A stretch of DNA of 64,000 nt from Lewinellaceae bacterium. Lineage in GTDB: Bacteria > Bacteroidota > Bacteroidia > Chitinophagales > Saprospiraceae. The stretch is from assembly GCA_020636135.1 (NCBI GenBank), contig JACJYK010000001.1, positions 413,501 through 477,500 of the forward strand, in the 5' to 3' direction. The notes beneath the pieces were generated by a model that searched no databases, was not told where the DNA came from, and was given only the letters and a program-made list of their open reading frames with translations. Below, piece by piece: positions 33,146-42,600 of this stretch; within the stretch, counting starts at the first letter, position 1, and each line of letters starts with the position of its first letter. A program made the translations under genes and the position numbers.

Positions 33146-33751
33146 TTATTGGCGAATCCTGGCCAATAGGCTTGTCCGGGAACTCACCTCCAGCTTTTGA
33201 TAAATGTGGTTGAGGTGTGTTTTTACAGTATTGATGGAAATAAAAAGATGATCTGCGATGGCTTGATTGGAATACCCGTCCCGGATCAGCTTTACGATAT
33301 CTATTTCCCGGTCGCTTAGCAGCGATAGCAATTCTTTTTCCCAGCTGGCCAGAACTGGATTTTCATCGGTAGGGGCACTGCGCTGATGATTTGCAAAGGC
33401 AATTTCCAGGGCAGCAAAAATATCTTTCTCTGTGAATGGTTTGACAACATATCCGGCGGGAGCAGTTGCTTTTGCTTTCTCCAGCGTTCCACGGTCTGCA
33501 AATGCAGTGAGGTAGATGAAGGGAAGATGGAGATGATTGTGAATGTGCCTTCCTATGGCAATGCCTTCCTGGCCTTTCCCCAGATGGATATCGAGCAGGA
33601 TTATCTCAGGATCGCATGTTCTCAGGGCTTCCATCGCTTCTTCTTCTTCATAGGCAATGCCACAAACCAGGTAACCGGAGGATTTCAAATAGCGTTGGAT
33701 GGCTGCCGCGATCAGCGGGTCATCTTCAATGATCAATACTCGCAAACTCAT
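33146..33751 (-). CDS. NarL/FixJ-family response regulator
   Basis: The 201-residue regulator has a receiver domain (Asp10/Asp11 pocket, phosphoacceptor Asp54 in ILLDIHLGKG) and a C-terminal LuxR-type helix-turn-helix near 140-201 (LSDREIDIVKLIRDGYSN, then INTVKTHLNHIYQKL). It overlaps its sensor kinase gene by four bases and is its likely partner. Targets cannot be inferred from the window. Confidence 0.94.
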   Translation of the reverse strand: MSLRVLIIEDDPLIAAAIQRYLKSSGYLVCGIAYEEEEAMEALRTCDPEIILLDIHLGKGQEGIAIGRHIHNHLHLPFIYLTAFADRGTLEKAKATAPAGYVVKPFTEKDIFAALEIAFANHQRSAPTDENPVLASWEKELLSLLSDREIDIVKLIRDGYSNQAIADHLFISINTVKTHLNHIYQKLEVSSRTSLLARIRQ

Positions 33752-35664
33752 AGCAGATCAAGATTTGGAAGTAACAATGTAAAAAGTGTTCCATCGGCTT
33801 TGCGGTAAGCAAAACGTGCGCCCAATCGCTTGCTGAACATTTTAACCAGCTCCATCCCCAAGCCATCTGCGGTGGCGGGATCAAAATTTTCCGGGATTCC
33901 AACACCATTGTCCTGTACTTCAAGTGTCCAACCCTGACCGGGGTTTTCGAAAAGCCGGATTTCTATCCGGCCTGCCCGATCTCCGGGAAATCCGTGCTTG
34001 ATGGCATTGCTGATCAGCTCATTGATGACCAGTGCCAAAGGAATCATGGTGTCAATACGAACGGTCTTGTCTGGTAACTCGGTGGACCAGGAGATACGGT
34101 TCGGTTTGACCTGATAGGAATCCATCAGGCTGGCAATCAGCTTTTCAATATAGGTCTTGATATTAACACCGGTCAGATGGCCATCCTGATATAAATTCTG
34201 ATGGATCAATCCCATCGACTGCACGCGGTTTCGACCTTCATTCAATGCCTGGATGGCATGTGTATCCGAGGTGTGCTGTGATTGTAAATAGAGCAGACTG
34301 GAAATAACCTGCAGGTTGTTCTTTACCCGGTGGTGAATTTCTTTAAGCAGCAGTTCGCGTTCCTGGAGTGATGCCGCCAATTCTGCATTGGTGTCGGCCA
34401 GGGTCGTTGCGGTTTGCCGGCGATTCCGGTTCAAACCATATAATAACGTAATCAGCATTATTGCACTTAATAAACCGATTCCCAGTATCCAGTCGTTGCG
34501 GAGGGCTTTAGCGATGGTCAGATCTTTGATTTGATTTTGGGTAACCAATTGATAGATTTCCTGCTCTTTTTGAGCCGTTTGATAACGTATCTGCAGTTCC
34601 TGGATCCTGGTCCTGTTTTCAACCTGTAAGATGCTGTCATCCAGCCGTTTCCATTGCTCCAAATAAAGAAGCGCCTGGCCGGGCTGGCCGGCGGCTTTAT
34701 GGATCTCGTACAATTGACCAAGAAAATCGGATTTGGCCTGGTAGAAGTTATCAGACAGCTCAAGGGCTTTTTTAGCAGAGTTGGCAGCTCGTGCATATTG
34801 ATGTGTTTCCTGGTACAGATCAGCAAGGTTTTCCAGCATGATCAGCATGGCCGGGTAGTTGTGTTTACTCTCGTAATAGGGCAGGATGCGTTCGATACGC
34901 CGGATGATCAGTGGTGCCGGTTCGCTGTCAAATAAAGATCCCATGTGGAATGGTTTGACGCGGTCGAGGATCTTATCGGTGCCGATATAATCCAGGTATG
35001 CTTCGATGGCTGCCGCTTGCTTTTCCGGGTTATTGGTGATGCTGGCCAGTTGAATCTTGTGCCATAGGATAAATCCGACATTCATCCGACTGTCGTACCT
35101 GGTAGCACGCTGCAGACTTTCATTCAACTCCGATTCAGCCTGATCGAACTGTTGATGTACGCGGTAGATATCCGCACGTATCTTGGCATTCTCCCAATTA
35201 GAAAATGGGGTAGCCAGGTGACTGTACAAACTGTCACTGCGCAGGGTAAGCTCGAAGGCTTTGCTATAATCCTGCAGGTAGAAGAGCGTCTTTGCTTCTT
35301 GTTTGGTGTACAATGCCAGGGTTGCGGTGTCCCTGAGGGGTGTTACGAACTCCATGGCGGTGCGAATCGATTGAAGTGCTTCTTCCGCATGACCCTGACT
35401 TAGGTAAGTTCTGGATTTTTTGTAGGCAAGCTGATGGGACAAGATAGAATCAGGGTGTGAAGTCAGGTAGTTTTGAACCATATCGAGGTAAAAAACCGCC
35501 GAATCATCCTGGAATGAAATGTTCTTTTCGGCAAGATCAAGCCACCGGAGAACATCAGGTTTGCCTTCGGCCTGGGGTAGTTGAGCAAACGACGCAAGCG
35601 GGAGTCCACACCATATGACAGCGGTCAGCAGAATAAATTTTGGATATAAACACCTTTGCAGCAT
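33748..35664 (-). CDS. TPR-containing sensor histidine kinase (HisKA_2 type)
   Basis: The 638-residue sensor has a signal/anchor sequence at the N-terminus and tetratricopeptide-like helical repeats from about 30 to 340 (SHQLAYKKSRTYLSQGHAEEAL, then EALQSIRTAMEF, then ARAANSAKKALELSDNFY). One transmembrane segment follows (WILGIGLLSAIMLITLLYGL). Next is a HisKA_2 dimerisation domain with His in KEIHHRVKNNLQVISSLL and an ATPase domain (NELISNAIKHGFPG, then DNGVGIP, then GLGMELVKMFSKRL). This architecture is common in Bacteroidota. The ATG at 35662-35664 is preferred over an upstream extension to 35817 that lacks signal character. It is coupled to the NarL-type regulator downstream. Confidence 0.9.
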   Translation of the reverse strand: MLQRCLYPKFILLTAVIWCGLPLASFAQLPQAEGKPDVLRWLDLAEKNISFQDDSAVFYLDMVQNYLTSHPDSILSHQLAYKKSRTYLSQGHAEEALQSIRTAMEFVTPLRDTATLALYTKQEAKTLFYLQDYSKAFELTLRSDSLYSHLATPFSNWENAKIRADIYRVHQQFDQAESELNESLQRATRYDSRMNVGFILWHKIQLASITNNPEKQAAAIEAYLDYIGTDKILDRVKPFHMGSLFDSEPAPLIIRRIERILPYYESKHNYPAMLIMLENLADLYQETHQYARAANSAKKALELSDNFYQAKSDFLGQLYEIHKAAGQPGQALLYLEQWKRLDDSILQVENRTRIQELQIRYQTAQKEQEIYQLVTQNQIKDLTIAKALRNDWILGIGLLSAIMLITLLYGLNRNRRQTATTLADTNAELAASLQERELLLKEIHHRVKNNLQVISSLLYLQSQHTSDTHAIQALNEGRNRVQSMGLIHQNLYQDGHLTGVNIKTYIEKLIASLMDSYQVKPNRISWSTELPDKTVRIDTMIPLALVINELISNAIKHGFPGDRAGRIEIRLFENPGQGWTLEVQDNGVGIPENFDPATADGLGMELVKMFSKRLGARFAYRKADGTLFTLLLPNLDLL

Positions 35665-35842
35665 AATAGTGAATCGTGTTGGTTTCACCAGTGTGATCTT
35701 CGATGATCGTGATTCGGGATTGTAATGATAATGGATGATTTTAAACTGGGCAATATTTTCACATTCCCCGGCTTGCAAAACATGGCAGGCTAGTGAGGTC
35801 GCGGTTACGCCATGCATTCTCCTGATATTCAGACAAAAAACC

Positions 35843-35874
35843 TTTGTTATTACGATAGAAAAGGTCTATCTTTG
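35843..35874 (+). promoter_or_regulatory. Predicted promoter of the rpsF-rpsR-rplI operon
   Basis: TTTG (35843-35846), a 20-base spacer and TATCTTTG (35867-35874) match the Bacteroidota consensus; transcription would begin near 35881, about 28 bases before the rpsF ATG. Confidence 0.72.
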
Positions 35875-35908
35875 CGGTCCATTTTGATAAAGTAAAATAA
35901 AATCTTTA

Positions 35909-36382
35909 ATGAATCAGTACGAAGTTACCTTTATTGTCGATCCGGTACTGTCTGATACAGAGATCAAACAGACATCGGAAAACTACGTGGATCTTCTGAA
36001 AACAGAAGGTTGCCAAATCGTACACGTAGACGAGATGGGCTTACGTCAGTTGGCCTATCCAATCAAAAAGCGTAATTCGGGTATTTATTACTGTATTGAA
36101 TTCCAATCCGATTCCGGCACCATTATTGGCCGCCTGGAATTGGCTTTACGTCGTGACGAGCGCATCATGCGTTTCCTGACAACCGCCCTGGATAAATACG
36201 GTATCAAGTACAACGAAGATAAACGGAATGGCCTCATCAAAAAACGTGATAAGGCTGAGAAGAAACCGGAGAAGTCATTTGGTCAGCCGACACCTGCTCC
36301 TACCAAGCCGGAAGAGCCAGCACAACCTGCCAAGGCTCCTGAAAAGGCACCGGTAGCTGCAGTAGCTGAAGAAGAAGAATAA
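35909..36382 (+). CDS. rpsF: 30S ribosomal protein bS6 with extended acidic/Pro-rich tail
   Basis: The N-terminal 100 residues are typical bS6 (NQYEVTFIVDPVLSD, then RQLAYPIKKRNSGIYYCIEF, and LRRDERIMRFLTT), which pairs with bS18 on the platform of the 30S subunit. At 157 residues it is longer than the usual 100-135; the extra C-terminal part is rich in Lys, Pro, Ala and Glu (EEPAQPAKAPEKAP, ending EEEE). bS6 tails are variable and may be glutamylated in some bacteria. It is the first gene of a three-gene ribosomal operon, and the start at 35909 follows the predicted promoter. Confidence 0.97.
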   Translation: MNQYEVTFIVDPVLSDTEIKQTSENYVDLLKTEGCQIVHVDEMGLRQLAYPIKKRNSGIYYCIEFQSDSGTIIGRLELALRRDERIMRFLTTALDKYGIKYNEDKRNGLIKKRDKAEKKPEKSFGQPTPAPTKPEEPAQPAKAPEKAPVAAVAEEEE

Positions 36383-36414
36383 CCAAATTCAGACCATCCA
36401 AAAATTAGCACAAA

Positions 36415-36681
36415 ATGGCATCAAGAGACGATATTAAATTTCTTAGTAACCCCAAGATTGGGCAGAATAAGAAAAAATATTGCCGGTTCAAGAAATACGG
36501 CATCAAATACATTGATTACAAAGATCCGGACTTCCTGTTAGGCTTTATCAATGAGCAAGGAAAGATCCTGCCGCGTCGGATCACGGGTAATTCGCTGAAA
36601 TACCAGCGGAAAGTAGCCACCGCGATCAAGCGGGCACGTCATTTGGCCATGCTGCCTTATGTAGCGGATTTATTGAAGTAA
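36415..36681 (+). CDS. rpsR: 30S ribosomal protein bS18
   Basis: The product is 88 residues, typical length, with YCRFKKYGIKYIDYKD and the RNA-binding core ILPRRITGNSLKYQRKVATAIKRARHLAMLPY. It binds bS6 and 16S rRNA. The CxxC/zinc pattern of some bS18 is reduced to a single cysteine (KYCRF). It lies 32 bases after rpsF and 19 bases before rplI. Confidence 0.97.
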   Translation: MASRDDIKFLSNPKIGQNKKKYCRFKKYGIKYIDYKDPDFLLGFINEQGKILPRRITGNSLKYQRKVATAIKRARHLAMLPYVADLLK

Positions 36682-36700
36682 TCGGAAAAATGTAACAGTC

Positions 36701-37147
36701 ATGGAACTCATTTTATTAAAAGATGTAACCAATCTGGGCGATAAACACGAAGTGGTGACGGTAAAAGACGGCTATGGCCGTAATTACCTGATCCCTCAGG
36801 GCATAGCTATTGTGGCCAACTCGATGAATCGCCGTAAACTCGCAGAACTCAAACGCCGGGAAGAAGCAATCGAAACCAAGCGTTTGGATGAATATAAAGC
36901 CGTCGTCGACAAAATCGGCGGGCAGGTATTGCGCATAGCAGCCAAAGCAGGTACCTCAGGTAAAATCTTTGGAAGCGTAACCAATGTGCAATTGGCACAG
37001 GCTTTAAAAGATCAACTCGATGTGGATGTGGATCGGCATAAGATCCACTTGATTGAAGATGTGAAAATGTTGGGAACCTATACCGCTGACCTCAAATTGC
37101 ATAAAGAGGTCGTGACCCAACTGGCATTCGAGGTGGTCCAGGACTAA
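36701..37147 (+). CDS. rplI: 50S ribosomal protein bL9
   Basis: The product is 148 residues with the family N-terminus MELILLKDVTNLGDKHEVVTVKDGYGRNYLIPQG, a central helix (LAELKRREEAIETKRLDEYK) and the C-terminal domain (KAGTSGKIFGSVTNVQLAQAL). bL9 bridges the L1 stalk of the 50S subunit. It is the last gene of the operon, followed by a terminator. Confidence 0.97.
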   Translation: MELILLKDVTNLGDKHEVVTVKDGYGRNYLIPQGIAIVANSMNRRKLAELKRREEAIETKRLDEYKAVVDKIGGQVLRIAAKAGTSGKIFGSVTNVQLAQALKDQLDVDVDRHKIHLIEDVKMLGTYTADLKLHKEVVTQLAFEVVQD

Positions 37148-37170
37148 GTTTATTCTATTTTCACACGATG

Positions 37171-37210
37171 AAGGCTTTCTTTCGAACCGTCGAAGGGAAG
37201 CTTTTTTTTA
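37171..37210 (+). terminator. Terminator of the ribosomal operon
   Basis: A long hairpin with arms AAGGCTTTCTTTCGA and TCGAAGGGAAGCTT (one bulge, two G-T pairs) around ACCG is followed by a run of seven to eight T residues, 23 bases after the rplI stop. Confidence 0.88.
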
Positions 37211-37337
37211 TGTATAAGATGGTGTGTTCGACGCATCAATCAGGCGATTTGGCGATTAATTGACCAATGCATCCCCGCGTTTTGTATTTTCTCGAAGAAT
37301 TTCCTTATTTCAGGGATTAACGGAAAAAACATTTCCC

Positions 37338-38810
37338 ATGCGCGTTCCCCTCACCCGCTATCAATGGCTAAGTTGGGTACGGTCACCAGCCCTGACCCAG
37401 CAAATCGTTCAAACGGTAATTCTTGCCCTGTTTGGCCTGTATATGGCGGCTAACCTGGTATTTCTAAGCCTGTTTGCCACCAAAATCATGCAGGAGGTGT
37501 ATCCTCAGGCAGACCCGGCGATAAAACTGGGAGGATTGCTGATCTATGGATTCTTTGCCGGATTATTAATGCGTATCCTGTTTCAGAAATTCCCGGCCAT
37601 ACACATCAAACCTTATCTACTCCTGCCCATCACAAGGAGCAATCTGATCCACTACCTGCTGCGCTCTTCACTGACCAGTTTTTTTAACTGGATACCACTT
37701 TTTATCCTGATCCCGTATTTTGTCCAGGATGTCCTGCCATCCCATTCGGCAGCGTATGCCATACACTTCTTGTTGTTTTACACAGGTTTTGTGCTCTTTA
37801 ACAACTACCTCGCATTCAGCATTGATAAGCTCTTTAAGCTCAAGCCTGCAGTTGCAGCTATACCGGTAATTCTGTTGATTGGTGTGTTTATTGCTGATCA
37901 CCGTGGATGGATTGCCGTATCACCCGTGCTGGAAAGCTGGTTTGCTGCCTGCATGCAGAAGGGATGGATTGCCTCATTACCATTGATCGGGGCGATAGTG
38001 CTCTATGTTTACAATTTGAAGGCTTTGGGCCGGGTTTATTTTCTGGTTGACCGGAACTCCAATCAGCCAGTCACAGAGATGAGTATACCTACCACCTGGC
38101 TTGGCAGGTTGGGTCCGACAGGCATATTGATAGGCAATGAAATCAGGATGATCTGGCGGCATAAGCGATCCCGGTCCCTGCTATACATTGCTTCCCTAAT
38201 GGTGCTGTATCCACTGATATTCATGGGTAACCCGGTGATGGATTTTGTTGCCTTCAAGATATTTCTGGCCTTATTCATCACGGGCATATTTGCTTTGAAC
38301 TATGGCCAGCTGATGCTGAGCTGGAACAGTCCTCATTTCGACTTTTTAGCTACCCGACAAGTCCGTATTGAGGATATCTTCCGGGCGAAATACTACACCC
38401 TGGCTGGATCCTGTGTTGTATTGTTTTTGATCACCCTGCCTTACGGATGGGTTTATCCCGATTATTTGCCGGCACACATCGCTTTATTTCTCTTTAATGT
38501 GGGCTTTTCCATTTATATCTATATGATTCTGGCAGCCTTTAACAGTAAGCGGATTGATCCTTCCAAGGGCGCCATGATGAATTACGAAGGGATATCCATC
38601 GTTCATTTTTTCATTTTATTACCCTTGTGGGGAATCCCCTTCTTGATTTATGTGGCATTTCAATTTCTGGGCGCGAATGTGCCTTTTTTAATCATTGGCG
38701 GTCTGGGAGTCATCGGAGCATTATTTCACCCCACGATTATCCATCAGGTAACCAGATTGTTTGAAAGCAGGAAATATCCCATTCTTTCGGCATTTCGGAA
38801 AAAATCATAA
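37338..38810 (+). CDS. DUF5687-family membrane protein (ABC-2-like permease)
   Basis: The 490-residue polytopic protein has about ten to twelve hydrophobic segments. The N-terminal part (RYQWLSWVRSPALTQQ) and the element KPYLLLPITRSNLIHYLL match the DUF5687 family known from Bacteroidota. These proteins are encoded next to an ATPase, as here, and probably form an ABC-2 type exporter. The ATG at 37338 (MRVPLTRYQW) is chosen; the open frame reaches back to 37260 without family character. It is followed after 11 bases by the ATPase gene, so both are cotranscribed. The exported substrate is unknown. Confidence 0.9.
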   Translation: MRVPLTRYQWLSWVRSPALTQQIVQTVILALFGLYMAANLVFLSLFATKIMQEVYPQADPAIKLGGLLIYGFFAGLLMRILFQKFPAIHIKPYLLLPITRSNLIHYLLRSSLTSFFNWIPLFILIPYFVQDVLPSHSAAYAIHFLLFYTGFVLFNNYLAFSIDKLFKLKPAVAAIPVILLIGVFIADHRGWIAVSPVLESWFAACMQKGWIASLPLIGAIVLYVYNLKALGRVYFLVDRNSNQPVTEMSIPTTWLGRLGPTGILIGNEIRMIWRHKRSRSLLYIASLMVLYPLIFMGNPVMDFVAFKIFLALFITGIFALNYGQLMLSWNSPHFDFLATRQVRIEDIFRAKYYTLAGSCVVLFLITLPYGWVYPDYLPAHIALFLFNVGFSIYIYMILAAFNSKRIDPSKGAMMNYEGISIVHFFILLPLWGIPFLIYVAFQFLGANVPFLIIGGLGVIGALFHPTIIHQVTRLFESRKYPILSAFRKKS

Positions 38811-38821
38811 ACGTTCGAGGT

Positions 38822-39511
38822 ATGATCCAATTTCAGCAAGTCATTAAGAAATACGGAAATCAGGTAGTCCTGGACATTCCCGAACTGGAGATCAGGGAGG
38901 GGCAATTGTTTGGCCTGGTCGGTAATAATGGTGCCGGGAAAACCACGGCCTTCAGTCTTTTACTCGATCTGATTCCACCGGACCGGGGACAAATCCTGTC
39001 GAAAGGAGAAACGGTACAGCACCATGAAGGATGGAAGCGGTACACAACTGCATTTTTGGATGAGAGCTTTCTGATGGACTTTCTGACCCCGGAGGAATAT
39101 TTTAATTTTATTGGTGAATTGTACGGCTGGGGGAAAGCGCAGGTTAACGCTTTTCTGGAGCACTACCAGCCGTTTTTTAATGATGAGGTGCTTGGCAAAA
39201 GGAAGTATATCCGCGATTTTTCGAAAGGGAATCAAAAGAAGATCGGATTGATCGGAGCGCTCATTGGCGACCCGGAAGTCATCATTCTTGATGAACCTTT
39301 TGCAAATCTGGATCCCACCACTCAGATACGATTCAAGCGCATTGTCGAAGAACTGGAGTCTACCCGAACCGTATTGATTTCCAGTCATGACCTGAATCAC
39401 ATCACGGAAATCTGCCGGCGCATTGTTTTGCTCAATAAAGGCAAGATCGAGAAGGATATACAGGTATCGCCTTCAACCTTGCAGGAGCTGGAGGACTATT
39501 TTGCAGGATAG
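38822..39511 (+). CDS. ABC transporter ATP-binding protein
   Basis: The 229-residue ATPase has Walker A at GNNGAGKTT (34-42), a signature region reading FSKGNQKKIGLIGAL instead of LSGGQ, Walker B VIILDEPFANLDP and the switch His in ISSHDLNHI. It partners the DUF5687 membrane protein directly upstream (11-base gap). The non-canonical signature motif is of the kind seen in CcmA/ABC-2-type exporters. Direction is export; the substrate is unknown. Confidence 0.96.
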   Translation: MIQFQQVIKKYGNQVVLDIPELEIREGQLFGLVGNNGAGKTTAFSLLLDLIPPDRGQILSKGETVQHHEGWKRYTTAFLDESFLMDFLTPEEYFNFIGELYGWGKAQVNAFLEHYQPFFNDEVLGKRKYIRDFSKGNQKKIGLIGALIGDPEVIILDEPFANLDPTTQIRFKRIVEELESTRTVLISSHDLNHITEICRRIVLLNKGKIEKDIQVSPSTLQELEDYFAG

Positions 39512-39549
39512 TTCGTGGATCGTGATCTTGTCAAAAAAATATTAATCCT

Positions 39550-39592
39550 GAATAAAATAAAAGGGCGGCTATGCATGAAGCAGTTGCCGCCC
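39550..39592 (-). terminator. Terminator of the giant repeat gene
   Basis: On the minus strand GGGCGGC (39592-39586) pairs with GCCGCCC (39569-39563) around a loop of 16 bases, followed by TTTTATTTTATTC. It lies about 28 bases past the stop of the giant gene. Confidence 0.88.
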
Positions 39593-39619
39593 AATTGTCA
39601 AATCGTAGACGAAAATGAT

Positions 39620-42600
39620 CTATTCTATCCGGATAAACTGGCCGTACATGATGTAGGCATTGACCCGAACGATGACGTAGTATGGACCAGGAGTCCATCC
39701 TTCGGTATTGATCTGCAGTTCTTTTGCACCTTTTTGCATCGGAACTGTCTTCTTGTATACCGGAATGCCCTGACCGTTAACGATTTGTATGCTTCCCTCC
39801 TCGGTGGAGATTGGAATTTCAAATGCCAGCTTCACCAGGTTGACAGTCGGGTTCGGATAAGCCGTGATCTTTCCAACTGTCGTATTGATTTCAACTGGTG
39901 CCTCGGTTAGCTCCTCACCTTCAGGTGTGGTAATCGAGTTGGTGACGGACCATGAGGTCACGATGCGGCATTCGTCAAATCCATCGTTGATGAACCCAAG
40001 TGCATCGGTGATATCACCTAATCCTACACCTACATTTTCACCCCCTAACGCCCGGCTGGCCAGATCAAACAATTGGCTGATGGTAAATCCGGTTCCCAAT
40101 TTCTGCAATACTGCTGTAGAGAAACAGAATGTTTGTTCGGTACCGGGAACTGGATAGGCATTGCCGTTAGCGCCACAGTTGCTGGATGAAGCGGTTGTCA
40201 TGCAATTGCCCATTATTTGAGTGCTTCCAAGGTTACCATCCAGGCGCATATTGAGTGCCAGGGTAATGGCTTGGGATACCAGAGTATTCTTACTGGTAGC
40301 CACACCTTTGCTGGTTCTGGTACTAAAGTTGAAGGAACCGCAACTTCCATTGCCGCTATTCAACGCGACCGATGGTCCACCTCCGCCTAACAATCCGATG
40401 ATACAAGCTACGTCATTAGAATTTAAGGTAAATGACCGACCTGGTTTGCCCAGAACAATTGGACCAGAAGCCATAAGATCAGTGATCAGTGGCGTGGTTT
40501 GGCGACCATCACAATAGCGGCCTCTGTCATTACCATAAAAGCCTTGCGTTAATGTACATCCACCACCTAAATCCGAGGTTGGGGCGTCGGCTTCAACGGT
40601 ACAAGTTGAGCTACATCCATTTTGATCGGTTACTGTAAGCTCGAGTATCAGATGATCGCTTCCTGCATCCAGGTTTACAGTCGAACTGTTGCCCCCGGAA
40701 GTGATGTTCCAATTACCAGACAAAATGGTCCATTCGTATTGCATGGGATCCATACCACCGGTAACATCTGCCATAAAGGTATTGCTGGCTAGAGTGCTGA
40801 TCTCGTTAGGTGCGATGATCGAACAGACCGGTGAGCTACCCTCGATGCACACATCTCGTGTAAAGGTGGTTTGGTTGCCACAGTTATCCGTAAATACATA
40901 GGTCAGGATGTATTTACCAGCTTCGCAATCCCAGTTAATTTCAGGGACATCTACCGTAATATCCGGACTGCAGTTATCGGTTGCTGTCAAACTCCAATTG
41001 TTATTGAAGAATGATTCAAAAGTCATCGGTGTAATGCACTCCACATTTGGTGGATTGACCACAACTGGTGGTTCGTGGTCGGCAGGTACAGAAATCTTTT
41101 GGGTTACTGATGCCTGATTGCCACACTTATCCGTTGCGGTCGTAGTCCGGTAAATGGTCACTCCACAACTTGAGGATTGCTCGGTACAACCCAGATTGAG
41201 ATTGAAGTCAGAATTTACACCATTGCGATGATAAGTATTACCATTGTAAACAATGTCGCCATAGTATGTAAACCATCCTGACATGCCGTATGTATAGGTA
41301 AATACATTCGCATTCTCCCCGACCTGGAATCCGTAATAGTAGTTGGATGGATTATGGGTCAAGGACAGTTGAGATCCAGCGTAGGCACGAATGCCTGTAA
41401 AAGTATTGGCCTTACTGTCGTCCATTTCATAATAGGTCCAATCCAGGTAATTGTTTCCGGCAATACCGGAATTTTTATACCCGCGTCCCATAGCGCTCCA
41501 CTCTTCCCAGTTGGAACCATTGCGCATCCAGATGTCAAATTCCCAGGCAAGCTGATCATTATTCACATTGGATACTGTTCCATAGAAATGAGCGGTACCA
41601 TCGGCAAATTGGTCGAATCCACCTTGCTCTACGTGGAAGAGGAGACTGGAAGCTCCCGGCATATTCTGGAACCAGCCAATTCTGGGATCACTTTCATTGG
41701 ACCAGTCCATATTCACCAGATCACAGTGGCTGCCACCTTCTGTTACCATGCTATCCTGGTAAGTTACTGTGACATTGCCATCACAGTTATCAACAACTGT
41801 AAGCGGAGTGAAATCTGGAATGGGCTGTCCGCAAGAAAGTATAATATCACCAGTATTTCCAATGAAAATCGGAGCTTCATCGTCCAATACTGTAATGTTC
41901 TGGGTGACAATCTCAGATTGATTTCCACAGGCATCCTCTGCATACCATGACTTACTCATCATATATCCACAGTCAATTTCCGATCTGACTTCTAATCCCT
42001 CGATAAGTTGTGGAGTACCACAGTTATCTTCTGCTACTGGAGCATCCCAAGACCAATCCTCATTGCAGGAATATGACTTATCCTGTAAAGCACTAATGGT
42101 TGGAGGTGTATTGTCAGGATCCCTCGTAATGGTCTGGGTCACCGTTGCCTGATTGCCACAATGGTCAGTAGCAATCGTAGTTCTGATGACTGTGGTCCCA
42201 CAAGAATTATTGCTATTGGTACAACCCAGATTAAGGTTGAAGTCAGAGTTGATACCGGTGCGATGATAAGTCTTGCCATTGTAAATGATGTCTCCGTTGT
42301 AGGTAAACCACCCGGACATGCCGTAGGTAAATGTAAACACATTGGCATTCTCCCCGACCTGGAATCCGTAATAGTAGTTGGATGGATTATGGGTCAAGGA
42401 CAGGTGAGAACCTGTGTAGGCACGAATACCGGTGAAGGTATTGGCCTTGCTGTCATCCATTTCGTAATAGGTCCAATCGAGGTAATTGTTACCGGCAATT
42501 CCGGAATTTTTATACCCGCGACCCATAGCACTCCACTCATCCCAGGTGGAGCCGTTGCGCATCCAGATGTCAAATTCCCAGGCAAGCTGATCGTTGTTTA